From Sphingomonas sp. PR090111-T3T-6A (GTDB lineage: Bacteria > Pseudomonadota > Alphaproteobacteria > Sphingomonadales > Sphingomonadaceae): a stretch of DNA of 51,733 nt. A model generated the notes under the pieces. The model made no database searches. It was not told the DNA's origin and saw only the letters and a list, made by a program, of their open reading frames with translations. The position numbers and the translations under genes were made by a program. The stretch is taken from the NCBI RefSeq assembly GCF_000383095.1, contig NZ_AORL01000014.1, forward strand, positions 1 to 51,733, read 5' to 3'. Below, piece after piece: positions 35,093-44,217 of this stretch; within the stretch, counting starts at the first letter, position 1, and each line of letters starts with the position of its first letter.

Positions 35093-36624
35093 TTGATCGA
35101 GAAGCCGGGAGCGGGCGCGTCCGGCGTGGTCTTGCGCGACGGATCGGGCGCCGGCGCGGTGACGGGCGGCAGGGCCTTGGGATATTTGCCCTTCTTGCCC
35201 GACTTGCCGTCGGCCTGCTGGTCGAGCGCGATGATCTGCGCGTCGTTCGCCATGCGATAGCCGTCCGTCGGCAGCGCGATCCGGTTGTCCGACACCGGCC
35301 GCACCAGATAGGGCGTGACGACGATTACCAGCTCATCCTCGTCACGCTTCCACCCGTTCGAGCGGAAGAGCTGCCCGATGATCGGCAGGTCGCCGAGGAA
35401 GGGCGCCTTGTTGACCGAGTTGTTGGCATTGTTGTTGAGCAGGCCGCCGATGACGAAGGACTGGCCGGAGCCCAGCTCCACCGTGGTCTCGGTGCGCCGC
35501 GTGAGGATGCCGGGCACCGAGATGCTGCCGATCGTCACGCCGTTGGTCTTGTCGAGCTGCGAGACCTCGGGCCGCACGCGCATCGAGATGCGCCCGTCGC
35601 CGAGCACGGTCGGCGTGAAGGCGAGGCTGACGCCGTACTGCTTGTACTCGATCGTGGTGACGCCCTGATATTGCGGCACGGGGATCGGGATCTCGCCGCC
35701 GGCGAGGAAGCTCGCGGTCTCGCCCGAAAGCGCGGTCAGCGTCGGCTGGGCGAGCGTGGTGGCCAGGCCGTCGGTCTCCGCGAGATCGAGCGCGCTCATG
35801 ATGTTGAGGCCGGCGAGCGGCCCGGCGAAGTTCAGCACCGATCCGGTCGTCGGAATGGTGGTCTTGAGCGTGTCGGGGTCGATCGCCTGCCCCTGCCCGA
35901 GGCCGAACTTGAAGCCGCCCGTGGAATCGCTGGTCAGGATGTTGAAGCCGATGCTCTTGTCGAACGAACGGCTGACCTCGGCGAACCGCACCTTCAGCAT
36001 CACCTGAAGCGGCGTCGCGGTCTTGAGGCGGCTCACCACCTGCACGTCCTTGCCGACGAAGGCGGTGACGAGGCGGCTCGCCTCCTCGATGTCGTCAGGC
36101 GCGGCGACGGTGCCGGTCAGCACGACAAGGCCGTTCATCGGTGTCGCCGTGATCTGCGCCTCGGGCATCGCGATCTTCAGCATCTGGCCGATATTGCCGA
36201 TGTTCGGGCCGACGCGCACCGAGCTGGAGAAGACCACCGAGCCGTCCCTGGCGGTGGCGGAGAGGGTCGTCTCGCCGCTCGCCTTGCCGAACACATAGAG
36301 GCGGGTGGGCGAGCGGACCTGCACGTCGGCGATCGCGGGATCGGCGATGAACAGGTCGCTCATCGGGCGGGGCAGCATGATGAGCTGGCCGCGTCCGGTG
36401 GAAAGCGTGATCGCCTGCCCCGGCGCCACGGCGACGGCCGCGCCGCCCGTGGTGACGGTCGGCTGCGAGGCCGCGGGCTGGACACCGATGCGGTGCTGGC
36501 GGACGGCGGCCGGCTTGGCCTCGGCGGGTGCCGAGGGCGCGGCGATCAGGCCCAGCGCGAGGGCCGCGGCCAGCGCGGTGCCCGCGGCGCCGTGGCGATA
36601 GACAGGGTTCATCGACATGATCAC
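35089..36624 (-). CDS. cpaC: Tad pilus secretin CpaC/RcpA
   Basis: The 511-residue outer-membrane secretin starts with a signal peptide (residues about 1-38, ending APSAPAEA), then the small N domains (SDLFIADPAIADVQVRSPTR, IGQMLKIAMPEAQITATPMN) and a C-terminal secretin domain with GGEIPIPVPQ and VELGSGQSFVIGGLL. It ends with a Pro/Asp-rich tail. It forms the pore through which the Flp pilus leaves. The ATGA overlaps with cpaB upstream and cpaD downstream couple it to both neighbours. Confidence 0.95.
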   Translation of the reverse strand: MIMSMNPVYRHGAAGTALAAALALGLIAAPSAPAEAKPAAVRQHRIGVQPAASQPTVTTGGAAVAVAPGQAITLSTGRGQLIMLPRPMSDLFIADPAIADVQVRSPTRLYVFGKASGETTLSATARDGSVVFSSSVRVGPNIGNIGQMLKIAMPEAQITATPMNGLVVLTGTVAAPDDIEEASRLVTAFVGKDVQVVSRLKTATPLQVMLKVRFAEVSRSFDKSIGFNILTSDSTGGFKFGLGQGQAIDPDTLKTTIPTTGSVLNFAGPLAGLNIMSALDLAETDGLATTLAQPTLTALSGETASFLAGGEIPIPVPQYQGVTTIEYKQYGVSLAFTPTVLGDGRISMRVRPEVSQLDKTNGVTIGSISVPGILTRRTETTVELGSGQSFVIGGLLNNNANNSVNKAPFLGDLPIIGQLFRSNGWKRDEDELVIVVTPYLVRPVSDNRIALPTDGYRMANDAQIIALDQQADGKSGKKGKYPKALPPVTAPAPDPSRKTTPDAPAPGFSIN

Positions 36625-37640
36625 TTCCCCCCCACGGGCGTGTCGGTGACGGTGTTGCCGCGGGCGACGCGAACGACCGGGCCGGAGACGACGGCAGCCG
36701 CCGGGCTCGGGGCACCGCCCGCTACCGGAGCGGCCGCCGCAACCTGCGTGCGTGGCATCGAGGAGCGGGCGAAGCGCGACACATCGCCGCCGGTCGTGAA
36801 GGTGGTCTGGGTGTCCTGCGGGCGGCTTGCCATGTCGAGCAGCATCTTGCGCTCGGCCTTGGGATCGGTGCCTGCGGGGACGTTGATGTCGCCGGCGGCG
36901 ATCTCCTGCTCCAGCTCCTGCGTGTTGTCGGCGAGCGGGCGCAGCGACAGCGACAGCGAGCCGAGCTTCTGCGCGACGCCGATCTTCTCCGCCATCTTGG
37001 GGGTGACTTCCAGCGTCACCATCGAGAAATTGCGGACGTCGGTCTTGCCGTCCTGAGTCGGCTGGTTGTCGGTGCGCTGGTCGGTGGCGAGGACGCGGAC
37101 GTTGCGGATCATCGTCTCCGATGCGCGAAGCGGCTGTCCGCCGTCGCCGCTGCCCTGAACGTCCTGCGTCAGCACGAGATCGATGCGGTCACCGGGAAAC
37201 ACGAAGCCCGCGACGCCCGTGGCGCCGCCCACGGGCACGGTGACGGCGCGCATCCCCGGCGTCAGCGCGGCGGCGAGGAAGCCGCGATCCTGCGGCGAGA
37301 CGAGCGCGCCCTGGGTCAGCGGCTGGCCGGCGGTGATCTCCGAACGGACGACCATGCCCGCCATCTTGGCCGGATCGGCGTTGGCCTGACCCTGGACATA
37401 ATAAGCGCCGTCGACCAGATCCTTCGGCCAGGGCTGGAAACGGAAGGCATCCGGCCCGAGGATCGTGCCGACCGGCAGCGGCTTGGTCGCCACCAGCACC
37501 TTCGGCCCGGTCGGGACGGGAGCGGCTGCGGCCATGACCTGCGGAGCACCCGACGCGCCGAACATGCTCTTCGCCATGATCGCGGTCACTGCGGCGACGA
37601 ATAACGCGCCGATCAGCAGTGCTAGCTTCTTTCCATCCAT
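36621..37640 (-). CDS. cpaB: Tad pilus assembly protein CpaB/RcpC
   Basis: The 339-residue protein has one N-terminal membrane helix (LALLIGALFVAAVTAIMA), a SAF domain (VLVATKPLPVGTILGPDAFR) and an RcpC-like beta domain with VTVPVGGATGVAGFVFPGDR. The C-terminal third is Pro/Ala-rich and probably disordered. CpaB proteins act in the periplasm beside the secretin. It follows cpaA after 45 bases and overlaps cpaC by four. Confidence 0.93.
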   Translation of the reverse strand: MDGKKLALLIGALFVAAVTAIMAKSMFGASGAPQVMAAAAPVPTGPKVLVATKPLPVGTILGPDAFRFQPWPKDLVDGAYYVQGQANADPAKMAGMVVRSEITAGQPLTQGALVSPQDRGFLAAALTPGMRAVTVPVGGATGVAGFVFPGDRIDLVLTQDVQGSGDGGQPLRASETMIRNVRVLATDQRTDNQPTQDGKTDVRNFSMVTLEVTPKMAEKIGVAQKLGSLSLSLRPLADNTQELEQEIAAGDINVPAGTDPKAERKMLLDMASRPQDTQTTFTTGGDVSRFARSSMPRTQVAAAAPVAGGAPSPAAAVVSGPVVRVARGNTVTDTPVGGK

Positions 37641-37685
37641 GACGTTGTTCGCCCCCTACAGGCCCAGGTCCATCTTGAACCCGGA

Positions 37686-38159
37686 TTATCCCGGGAAATG
37701 GTAAATATATCGTTCGGCTAGAACGGGCGCTGTCGCAGCGGCGATTGCCACTCCATATGGGATTTCAAGCTGTCCCTCGTTTTTCCTTGCCCACTTCCAG
37801 ATCAGCATTCCGAAGGTGAGCAATCCGCCGCCCAGCGACATCCAGACGATCATCCGGAGGAAATCGAGCGGCATCAGCCACAGGCCCAGCGCGGCGATCA
37901 GCTTCACGTCGCCCCCGCCCATCGCGCCCATGGCGAAAGCGCCCATGAACACCAGCAGAGCCGCGCCGCCGAGCGCGATCTGGATCGCCATCCCCGGCCA
38001 CGGGCTGAGCCCGGAGGCCCACCACCACAGCGGCGCGGAAAGCGCGATGCCGGCGTTGAGCGGATTCGGAATGATGCGCGAACGGATATCCGTCCACGTT
38101 GCGTAGGCGAGTGCGGCGATGAGGCCGCCTGCCATGATTCCGATCAAGGCCGTCTGCAT
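37686..38159 (-). CDS. cpaA: Prepilin peptidase CpaA/TadV
   Basis: The 157-residue polytopic protease matures Flp prepilins. The two catalytic aspartates of the type IV prepilin peptidase family are at D24 (TWTDIRSRIIPN) and D84 (GGGDVKLIAALG). No N-methyltransferase part, as usual for TadV. ATG 38159 is used; a GTG at 38171 would add four residues and neither has a ribosome site. It is the first gene of the unit, but no flp/pilA pilin gene lies before it, where Caulobacter has one; the next gene is on the other strand. Confidence 0.92.
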   Translation of the reverse strand: MQTALIGIMAGGLIAALAYATWTDIRSRIIPNPLNAGIALSAPLWWWASGLSPWPGMAIQIALGGAALLVFMGAFAMGAMGGGDVKLIAALGLWLMPLDFLRMIVWMSLGGGLLTFGMLIWKWARKNEGQLEIPYGVAIAAATAPVLAERYIYHFPG

Positions 38160-38210
38160 GGCCGCGGACACTAGACGGCGGGGCTTGCCAAACCGTAACC
38201 AGCCCGGACG

Positions 38211-39161
38211 ATGCCTTTAGACGTTCTCCCCGCCGACTCGATCTTCGACCGCCGCAGACATCCGGACGGGATGCGATTCTGGACGTGGGAGGCCGCCGAC
38301 GGCTGGGCGCATCGCGCCTGGCGCTGGGATGCGGCCGGCCGGCGCGGCAGCCTGCTGTTCCAGTCCGGCCGGGCGGACTTCATCGAGAAATATCTGGAGG
38401 CCTGCGATCACTGGCACGGGCGCGGATGGTCCGCGGAGGGATTCGACTGGCGCGGGCAGGGCGGCTCGGGGCGCTTCGTGCCCGGCGCATGGGCCGACGA
38501 CCGGCTGAGCTTCGACCCGCTGATCGACGATCTTCTCGCCTTCGTGGAGGCCTGGAAGGCGCGGACGCCGGGGCCGCATGTGCTGGTGGCGCACTCGATG
38601 GGTGGGCATGTCGCGCTGCGTGCCTGCGCCGAGCGGGGGCTGAGGCTCGATGCGCTGGTGCTGGTGGCGCCGATGCTGGCGCTCAACACGCGGCGAATCC
38701 CCGCGCCGCTGGCGCGCGCGATGGTGCGCAGCGCCAAGCTGCTCGGCCTCGGCCATCGCGCGGCGTGGCGGGATAATCTCAACGACCCGCGCCGCCAGTT
38801 CCGCCTCACCGCCAGCCGCGAGCGCTATGAGGATTCGCAATGGTGGAAGCGGCAGCAGCCCGGCCTCGCGCTCGGCCCGCCGAGCTGGAACTGGCTGGGT
38901 GCCGCGCTCGCCGGGGCTGCGCGAATCGCCCGGCCGCACACGCTCGAAGCGGTGACGATGCCCGTGCTGCTGGAAGCGGCGGGGCTCGACGTGCTGGTGG
39001 ATAACGGCGCGATCGCGCAAGCCGCGCGCCGGCTTCCCGGGGCGGAGCTGCTGACGCTTCCCGCCGCGCGGCATGAGGTGTTGCGCGAGGCCGACGACAA
39101 TCGCCTGCCCGCGCTCGCCGCCATCGACGATTTTCTCGACCGGAAGGCGCCGGCCCTGTGA
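38211..39161 (+). CDS. Alpha/beta hydrolase, lysophospholipase-like
   Basis: The 316-residue product has the alpha/beta-hydrolase fold. The nucleophile elbow VAHSMGGH carries the serine near residue 129, FDWRGQGGSGR precedes it, and the late AARHEVLRE holds the likely catalytic His; the Asp is in DVLVDN. The layout follows the monoglyceride-lipase/PldB group (serine aminopeptidase S33 type), so lipid esters are likely substrates, but the true one is unknown. No signal peptide. The stop overlaps the following GTG start, coupling it to an FAD enzyme. Confidence 0.87.
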   Translation: MPLDVLPADSIFDRRRHPDGMRFWTWEAADGWAHRAWRWDAAGRRGSLLFQSGRADFIEKYLEACDHWHGRGWSAEGFDWRGQGGSGRFVPGAWADDRLSFDPLIDDLLAFVEAWKARTPGPHVLVAHSMGGHVALRACAERGLRLDALVLVAPMLALNTRRIPAPLARAMVRSAKLLGLGHRAAWRDNLNDPRRQFRLTASRERYEDSQWWKRQQPGLALGPPSWNWLGAALAGAARIARPHTLEAVTMPVLLEAAGLDVLVDNGAIAQAARRLPGAELLTLPAARHEVLREADDNRLPALAAIDDFLDRKAPAL

Positions 39162-40279
39162 AGCGCGTGGATGTCGTGATCGTCGGCGCGGGGATGGCGG
39201 GCGCGAGCCTCGCCGCCGAAGTCGCGCCTTTCGCCTCCGTGGCGATGATCGAGGCGGAGGCGCTGCCCGGTTACCACGCCACCGGCCGCTCCGCCGCCTT
39301 CTGGACCGAGAGCTATGGCGGGCCGGGCGTGCAGCCGCTCACCAGTGCATCGGGGGATTTCCTCGCTTCGCCGCCGGAGAGCTTCTCCGAGCGCGGATTC
39401 CTGACGCCGCGCAGCGCCCTGCATCTGGCGGGGCAAGCGGATTTCGCCGCGCTCGATGCCTTCGAGGCGCGCTTCGCGGGGAGCGGCGTGGCGCTGGAAC
39501 CGCTCGACGAGACGGCTATCGCGGCGCTCGTGCCGGGGCTCCGGCCGGGGCCTTGGCGCGGGCTGCTGGAGGCGAGCACGGCGGACATCGACGTGGCCGG
39601 GCTCCACGCCGCCTATCTGCGCGCGGCGAAGGCGGCGGGGGCGGAGCTGATCTGCGCGGCGCGGCTGCGCTCGGCGGAGCGCGAGGGCGGACGCTGGCGT
39701 ATCGACGCGGGTAATGCGCTGACGATCGAGGCGGACGTGCTGGTCAACGCCGCCGGCGCCTGGGCGGACGAGGTGGCGGACATCGCCGATGCCGCGCCGC
39801 TCGGCATCCGGCCTTACCGGCGGACCATCGCGCAGCTCCGCGTGACGCCCGCCGCCCCCGCCGCGTTGCCGCTGGTGATCGACGCGGCGGAGCGCTTCTA
39901 CTTCAAGCCCGAATCGGGCGGCCGCCTCTGGCTCAGCCCGCATGACGAGACGCCCGCGCCCGCCGCCGATGCCGCGCCGCACGAGATCGACGTCGCCACC
40001 GCTATCGATCGCATGGGCGGCGTGGTGGATTGGCAGGTCGATCGGGTGGAGCGCGCCTGGGCCGGCCTCAGGAGCTTCGCGCCGGATCGTCTGCCGATCT
40101 ATGGATTCGCACCGGAGCGGCCGGGCTTCTTCTGGTTCGCGGGGCAGGGCGGCTTTGGCATCCAGACCGCACCGGCGGCGGCCAGGCTCGGCGCGGCGCT
40201 GTTGAGGAATATGAGCCCCGATCCGATGGTCGCGGGGATCGACGCCGCCCGTTATGCGCCGGGGCGCTTCAGCCGGTAG
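39158..40279 (+). CDS. FAD-dependent oxidoreductase, D-arginine-dehydrogenase-like
   Basis: The 373-residue DAO-family flavoenzyme has a Rossmann FAD motif VVIVGAGMAGASLAAEVA and the family's GYHATGRSAAFWTESYGGP, then NAAGAWADEVAD and FFWFAGQGGFGIQTAP near the C-terminus. This combination matches D-arginine dehydrogenase-like proteins, which oxidise D-amino acids to keto acids. The GTG start overlaps the hydrolase stop (GTGA). The tail overlaps convergent DUF486 by 11 bases. Substrate is inferred only from likeness. Confidence 0.85.
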   Translation: MKRVDVVIVGAGMAGASLAAEVAPFASVAMIEAEALPGYHATGRSAAFWTESYGGPGVQPLTSASGDFLASPPESFSERGFLTPRSALHLAGQADFAALDAFEARFAGSGVALEPLDETAIAALVPGLRPGPWRGLLEASTADIDVAGLHAAYLRAAKAAGAELICAARLRSAEREGGRWRIDAGNALTIEADVLVNAAGAWADEVADIADAAPLGIRPYRRTIAQLRVTPAAPAALPLVIDAAERFYFKPESGGRLWLSPHDETPAPAADAAPHEIDVATAIDRMGGVVDWQVDRVERAWAGLRSFAPDRLPIYGFAPERPGFFWFAGQGGFGIQTAPAAARLGAALLRNMSPDPMVAGIDAARYAPGRFSR

Positions 40280-40631
40280 CGCCCGGCGTGCGGAACACGA
40301 AGAAGGCGCCGAGCGCGATCAGCGCGAAGCCGATCGCGTGGTTCCAGCTAATCTTCTGCCCCAGATAGAGCACCGAGAAGCCGGCGAAGACGGTCAGCGT
40401 GATGACCTCCTGCATCGCCTTCAGCTGGGCGGCGGAATAGACGTTGCTGCCCATCCGGTTCGCCGGCACCGCCAGCCAATATTCGAAGAAGGCGATCCCC
40501 CAGCTCACCAGCACCACCAGCCAGAGCGCCCGGTCCTTATATTTGAGATGGCCATACCAGGCCGTCGTCATGAACAGGTTGGAGGCGATGAGCATCAGCG
40601 GCGGCAGCAGGCGGGCGAGGAGGGGCGGCAT
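40269..40631 (-). CDS. DUF486 (DMT-like) membrane protein
   Basis: The 120-residue product has four hydrophobic helices and matches DUF486: LMLIASNLFMTTAWYGHLKY, WGIAFFEYWLAVPANRMG and QEVITLTVFAGFSVLYLGQ. Such proteins are thought of as half-size drug/metabolite-transporter relatives, function unknown. Its start shares one base with the rnhA stop (TGATG), so it is the last gene of an ispH-thrB-rnhA-DUF486 set. Confidence 0.9.
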   Translation of the reverse strand: MPPLLARLLPPLMLIASNLFMTTAWYGHLKYKDRALWLVVLVSWGIAFFEYWLAVPANRMGSNVYSAAQLKAMQEVITLTVFAGFSVLYLGQKISWNHAIGFALIALGAFFVFRTPGATG

Positions 40632-41083
40632 CAGCGCCGCCCGAACTTCAGCGCTTCGTTGCTGGCAAGCTGGTCGACGCGCTCATTCTCGTCATGGCCG
40701 GCATGGCCCTTCACCCACTTCCAGTCGATCCGGTGCGGGGCGGCGGCGGCGAGCAGTTCCTGCCACAGCTCGGCATTCTTGACCGGCTTCTTGTCGGCGG
40801 TCTTCCAGCCATTCTTGCGCCAGCCGTGAATCCACTTGGTGAGGCCGTCCATCACATAGCGGCTGTCGGTGGTGAGCGTGACCCGGCACGGACGCTTCAG
40901 CGCCTGAAGCCCGCGAATCGCGGCGGTCAGCTCCATGCGGTTGTTGGTGGTCTGCGCCTCGCCGCCGGACAGCTCCTTCTCGGTCGTGCCCATGCGCAGC
41001 AGCGCGCCCCAGCCGCCGGGGCCGGGATTGCCCTTGCAGGCGCCATCGGTGAAGATCGAGACGAGGGGAGGCTCTTCGGTCAC
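40631..41083 (-). CDS. rnhA: Ribonuclease HI
   Basis: The 150-residue nuclease cuts RNA in RNA-DNA hybrids. The catalytic acids are D13 ([15 protein letters not shown]), E51 ([10 protein letters not shown]), D73 ([10 protein letters not shown]) and D137 (NERVDQLA), with the assisting His in KGHAGH. The GTG at 41083 gives the usual start and overlaps the thrB stop as GTGA; a longer frame upstream is the shadow of thrB. Normal length (about 150). Confidence 0.96.
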   Translation of the reverse strand: MTEEPPLVSIFTDGACKGNPGPGGWGALLRMGTTEKELSGGEAQTTNNRMELTAAIRGLQALKRPCRVTLTTDSRYVMDGLTKWIHGWRKNGWKTADKKPVKNAELWQELLAAAAPHRIDWKWVKGHAGHDENERVDQLASNEALKFGRR

Positions 41084-42039
41084 GCGACAAACAACTCCGT
41101 GCCCCTCGCGGCATAGAAATCGAGCCGGCGCAGGAAGGCGAGGGGGTCTTTCCGCGTGACGAGCGCGTCGGCCGGCGTGTTCAGCCAGTCCCACGCGCGG
41201 GTGAGGGTGAAGCGCAGCGCCGATCCGCGCGCCAGCACGGGCAGCGCCGCGCGCTCGGCATCGGAGAGGCCGAAGGCGTGCGCATAGCCATCGAGCAGCG
41301 CGCGGCCGACCGCTTCGTCATAGGTCGCGCCGTCGGAGGAGAAAGCCCAGGCGCTGTGCGTGACGGCGAGATCCCAGGCGCGCAGCTCGGTGCAGGCAAA
41401 GTAGAAGTCGATCATCCCCGTTACCCGGTCGCCGAGCATCAGCACATTGTCGGGGAAGAGATCGGCATGGATCACCGAGCGCGGCAGGCCCGCCGGCCAG
41501 TGCGCGTCGAGGAAGGCCAGTTCGTCGGCGATCCGCCGGGAGAGGCCGGGCTGGATCGCATCCACCGCCTCGCCGCAGCGCGCCGCCAGTTCGTGCCAGC
41601 CGGGAAGGCCGAGCGTGTTCGGGCGTTCGGGCGTGAAGTCGGCGAGCGCCGCATGCATCTGCCCGAGCGCCTCGCCCGCCGCGCGCGCCTGCGCCGGCGT
41701 CGGGTGCGAGAGCGATACGCCTTCGAGGAACTCGATCAGGCAGGCGGGCCGGCCGGCGACCGTCTGGATCTGGCGGCCGTCCCGATCCTTGAGCGCGCGC
41801 GGCACGGGCAGGCCGCGATCGGCGAGATGATCGAGCAGCGCGAGGAAGAAGGGCAGGTCGCCCGCATCCACGCGCTTCTCATAAAGGGTGAGGATGAAGC
41901 GCCCGGCCTCGGCCTCGACCAGATAATTGCTGTTCTCGACCCCTTCGGCGATCCCCTTGGCCGAGCGCAGCGCGCCGAGCCCGTAGGATGCGAGGAGCAC
42001 AGCCATCTCCTCGGCCGGAACATGCGTGTAGACTGCCAT
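41080..42039 (-). CDS. thrB: Homoserine kinase, ThrB type II
   Basis: The 319-residue kinase phosphorylates homoserine in threonine synthesis. It belongs to the aminoglycoside-phosphotransferase-like ThrB found in alphaproteobacteria, not to the GHMP type: visible are [32 protein letters not shown] with the catalytic HADLFPDN, and GMIDFYFAC with the metal-binding Asp. It follows ispH by 33 bases and is coupled to rnhA. Confidence 0.95.
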   Translation of the reverse strand: MAVYTHVPAEEMAVLLASYGLGALRSAKGIAEGVENSNYLVEAEAGRFILTLYEKRVDAGDLPFFLALLDHLADRGLPVPRALKDRDGRQIQTVAGRPACLIEFLEGVSLSHPTPAQARAAGEALGQMHAALADFTPERPNTLGLPGWHELAARCGEAVDAIQPGLSRRIADELAFLDAHWPAGLPRSVIHADLFPDNVLMLGDRVTGMIDFYFACTELRAWDLAVTHSAWAFSSDGATYDEAVGRALLDGYAHAFGLSDAERAALPVLARGSALRFTLTRAWDWLNTPADALVTRKDPLAFLRRLDFYAARGTELFVA

Positions 42040-42072
42040 GAAGCTCCCCCCTGTCGCCCGGCTGCCGCCCGT

Positions 42073-43059
42073 TCAGGCGGCGAGGCCGTGGGGCAGCTTG
42101 AACGACATCTTCTCCACCGTGGTGGTGATCTCGCGCTCGCTGATCGCATAGCGGGTCGCGATCCGGTCGACTACCTCGCGCACCAGCACCTCGGGCGCGG
42201 AAGCCCCGGCGGTGATGCCGAGCGTCTTCACGCCCTCGATCCAGTCGAAATCGATCTCCTCGGCGCGCTGGACGAGGCGGGCGCGGGCGCCCTCGCGCTC
42301 GGCCACCTCGACGAGGCGGACGGAGTTGGACGAGTTGGGCGCGCCGATCACCAGCATCGCGTCGCACTCGTGCGCGATCGCCTTCACCGCCGCCTGACGG
42401 TTGGACGTGGCATAGCAGATATCCTCGCCGCGCGGCCCCTGGATGGCCGGGAAGCGGACCTTCAGCGCATCCACGATATCGGCGGTGTCGTCCACCGAGA
42501 GCGTCGTCTGGGTCAGGAAGGCGAGATTGTCGGGATCGGCCGGCGCGAGCGCGGCGACGTCCTCCATGGTCTCGACCAGTGTCATCGCGCCGTCGGGAAG
42601 CTGGCCGAGCGTGCCGATCACCTCGGGGTGGCCGGCATGGCCGATGAAAAGGATGTGGCGGCCCTGCTCGGACAGGCGCTCCGCCTGACGATGGACCTTG
42701 GAGACGAGCGGGCAGGTGGCGTCCAGCCACGTCAGCCCGCGCTCGGTCGCCTTGTTGGGCACCGCCTTGGGCACGCCGTGCGCCGAGAAGACGACCGGCG
42801 CATCGTCGGGCACCTCGTCCAACTCCTCGACGAAGATCGCGCCCTCGGCCTTCAGCGTGTCGACGACATATTTGTTGTGGACGATCTCGTGCCGCACATA
42901 GACGGGCGCGCCGAACTTCTCGATCGCCAGCTCCACGATGCGGATGGCGCGATCGACTCCGGCGCAGAATCCGCGGGGCGCCGCGATCAGCAGTTCGAGC
43001 GGCGGGAGGCCGGCCTCGGCCGGCGGGCGGGTTTCAATCTGGGCGTCGACCATGCTCAT
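42073..43059 (-). CDS. ispH: 4-hydroxy-3-methylbut-2-enyl diphosphate reductase
   Basis: The 328-residue IspH makes isopentenyl and dimethylallyl diphosphate in the last step of the MEP pathway. The three cluster cysteines are C32 ([11 protein letters not shown]), C116 ([11 protein letters not shown]) and C215 ([11 protein letters not shown]). HGV in [10 protein letters not shown] and THHN-like binding residues follow. It heads the ispH-thrB-rnhA-DUF486 unit, an order widely kept in alphaproteobacteria. A second in-frame ATG lies two codons in. Confidence 0.97.
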   Translation of the reverse strand: MSMVDAQIETRPPAEAGLPPLELLIAAPRGFCAGVDRAIRIVELAIEKFGAPVYVRHEIVHNKYVVDTLKAEGAIFVEELDEVPDDAPVVFSAHGVPKAVPNKATERGLTWLDATCPLVSKVHRQAERLSEQGRHILFIGHAGHPEVIGTLGQLPDGAMTLVETMEDVAALAPADPDNLAFLTQTTLSVDDTADIVDALKVRFPAIQGPRGEDICYATSNRQAAVKAIAHECDAMLVIGAPNSSNSVRLVEVAEREGARARLVQRAEEIDFDWIEGVKTLGITAGASAPEVLVREVVDRIATRYAISEREITTTVEKMSFKLPHGLAA

Positions 43060-43151
43060 CGAGCCTTACGCGATTGCTTGCCTGCACGAAAGGCGCTTCC
43101 TATGATCCGCGCCGTTCCGCGCCACTCGGCGTGCCTCTAGGAAGTGTCCCC

Positions 43152-43817
43152 TTGTCGATCGCCAAGCGTCTGCCGCTCGCCCTCGTCCTTCTGCCGCTGC
43201 TGGCCACGGGATGCGCCCATGATAACGAGATCACCGCCATCGGCGGCTCGATCGGCCAGGAGGTGAAGCGCACGAGCTGCCCGGCGGTCGGTGTCGCCGC
43301 CTACACGGGCACGATCACCCTGTTCGATCCGCCGGCGAGCCGCGATTCCAACGCGATCGACGTGGTCGCCACCATGACCGACCTCAAGAGCCAGTGCGAC
43401 GACAGCAACGCGGATTCGCCCACGCTCGCCACCAACGCGACCTTCCGCGTGGTCGCCCGCCGTCGCGACAGCCATGGCGCGCGCGACGTGGTGCTGCCCT
43501 ATTATGCGGTGGTGATGCACGGTGGGGACAAGATCGCCTCCAAGTCGATCAGCCGCATCTCGATCCATTTCGACGACGGCAAGCTGCTGGGCGAGGCGAA
43601 TGGCCAGGCGAGCGCGACCGTCAGCCGCGCCGACGCGACGCTGCCGGAGAACATCCGCAACCGCCTGATCCGCAAGCGCAATGCCGAGGACGCCGACGCC
43701 TCGATCGACCCGATGACCGATCCGGGCGTGCGCGCGGCGCTCAACAAGGCGAGCTTCGAGCTGCTGGTCGGCTTCCAGCTCACCAACGAGCAGCTCGCCT
43801 ACAACGCCACCCGGTAA
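43152..43817 (+). CDS. Lipoprotein of unknown function, TTG start
   Basis: The 221-residue product has a lipoprotein signal, LVLLPLLATGC, with the mature Cys near residue 20. The TTG at 43152 was chosen because AGGAAG stands seven bases upstream and the signal peptide then has a normal length; the only upstream alternatives add unrelated residues. The mature part (TLFDPPASRDSNAIDVVATM, then VVLPYYAVVMHGGDKIASKS) looks like beta-rich outer-membrane or periplasmic protein; such 200-residue lipoproteins are common in sphingomonads, function unknown. It is divergent from ispH. Confidence 0.78.
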   Translation: MSIAKRLPLALVLLPLLATGCAHDNEITAIGGSIGQEVKRTSCPAVGVAAYTGTITLFDPPASRDSNAIDVVATMTDLKSQCDDSNADSPTLATNATFRVVARRRDSHGARDVVLPYYAVVMHGGDKIASKSISRISIHFDDGKLLGEANGQASATVSRADATLPENIRNRLIRKRNAEDADASIDPMTDPGVRAALNKASFELLVGFQLTNEQLAYNATR

Positions 43818-43826
43818 GGGCTTCGC

Positions 43827-43849
43827 GGAAAGGGGGTACGCCTCTTTCC
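43827..43849 (+). terminator. Hairpin after the lipoprotein gene
   Basis: GGAAAG pairs with CTTTCC around a GC-rich middle, giving a stem of about nine bases, 9 bases after the stop. There is no clear T run, so it is only a possible terminator between the lipoprotein gene and the riboswitch. Confidence 0.45.
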
Positions 43850-43932
43850 ACAGCAAAGAGCGTGTCCGCCGATTGACTCGGAGGCGGTGCTCGGCCACTC
43901 CGCGACTCGCTTCCGGCGGGTGACCGTCGGCT

Positions 43933-44158
43933 GCACGCGCGGGAGAGCGTGCCGCCGGGCTTTCAGCCCATGACGGCGCCGCCGAAGGAGCAACCGCCCC
44001 GGAATCTCTCAGGCCACGGGACCGCGCGGGCAGAACAGGGCACTCTGGAAAGCGGGCGGGGGCCATATGCGGCCAGCCGCCCCACCGAAGGGGTAAGCGG
44101 ACGGCGCCGATAGGTGGCCGGCCTGCGAAAGCTCTCAGGTTCCGTGACAGAGGGGGCG
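43933..44158 (+). ncRNA. Tandem glycine riboswitch ahead of gcvT
   Basis: Two glycine-aptamer copies lie head to tail. The first runs from about 43933 (GGGAGAG) through GCCGCCGAAGGAGCAA to AATCTCTCAGG and CACTCTGGAAAG at 44050. The second carries CACCGAAGGGGTAAGCGG and GAAAGCTCTCAGGTTCCGTG, with CAGAGGGG closing it by 44156. The GCCGAAGG(A/G)G(C/T)AA core and CTCTCAGG are the known glycine-binding features. It begins about 115 bases after the lipoprotein stop and ends about 60 bases before the gcvT start. Such riboswitches turn on the glycine-cleavage genes when glycine is plentiful. A TTGACT at 43873-43878 could be a -35 box; no convincing -10 was seen. Confidence 0.95.
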
Positions 44159-44217
44159 AGGATGGACGCGACGAATCCCGTCGCCGCCGCCTCGTCTGAC
44201 TTTGACCGGAGCGCCTG

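Noticed and set aside
34996-37056. 686-codon plus-strand frame over cpaC/cpaB
   Set aside because: Low-complexity Arg/Gly/His translation; the minus-strand secretin and CpaB are real.
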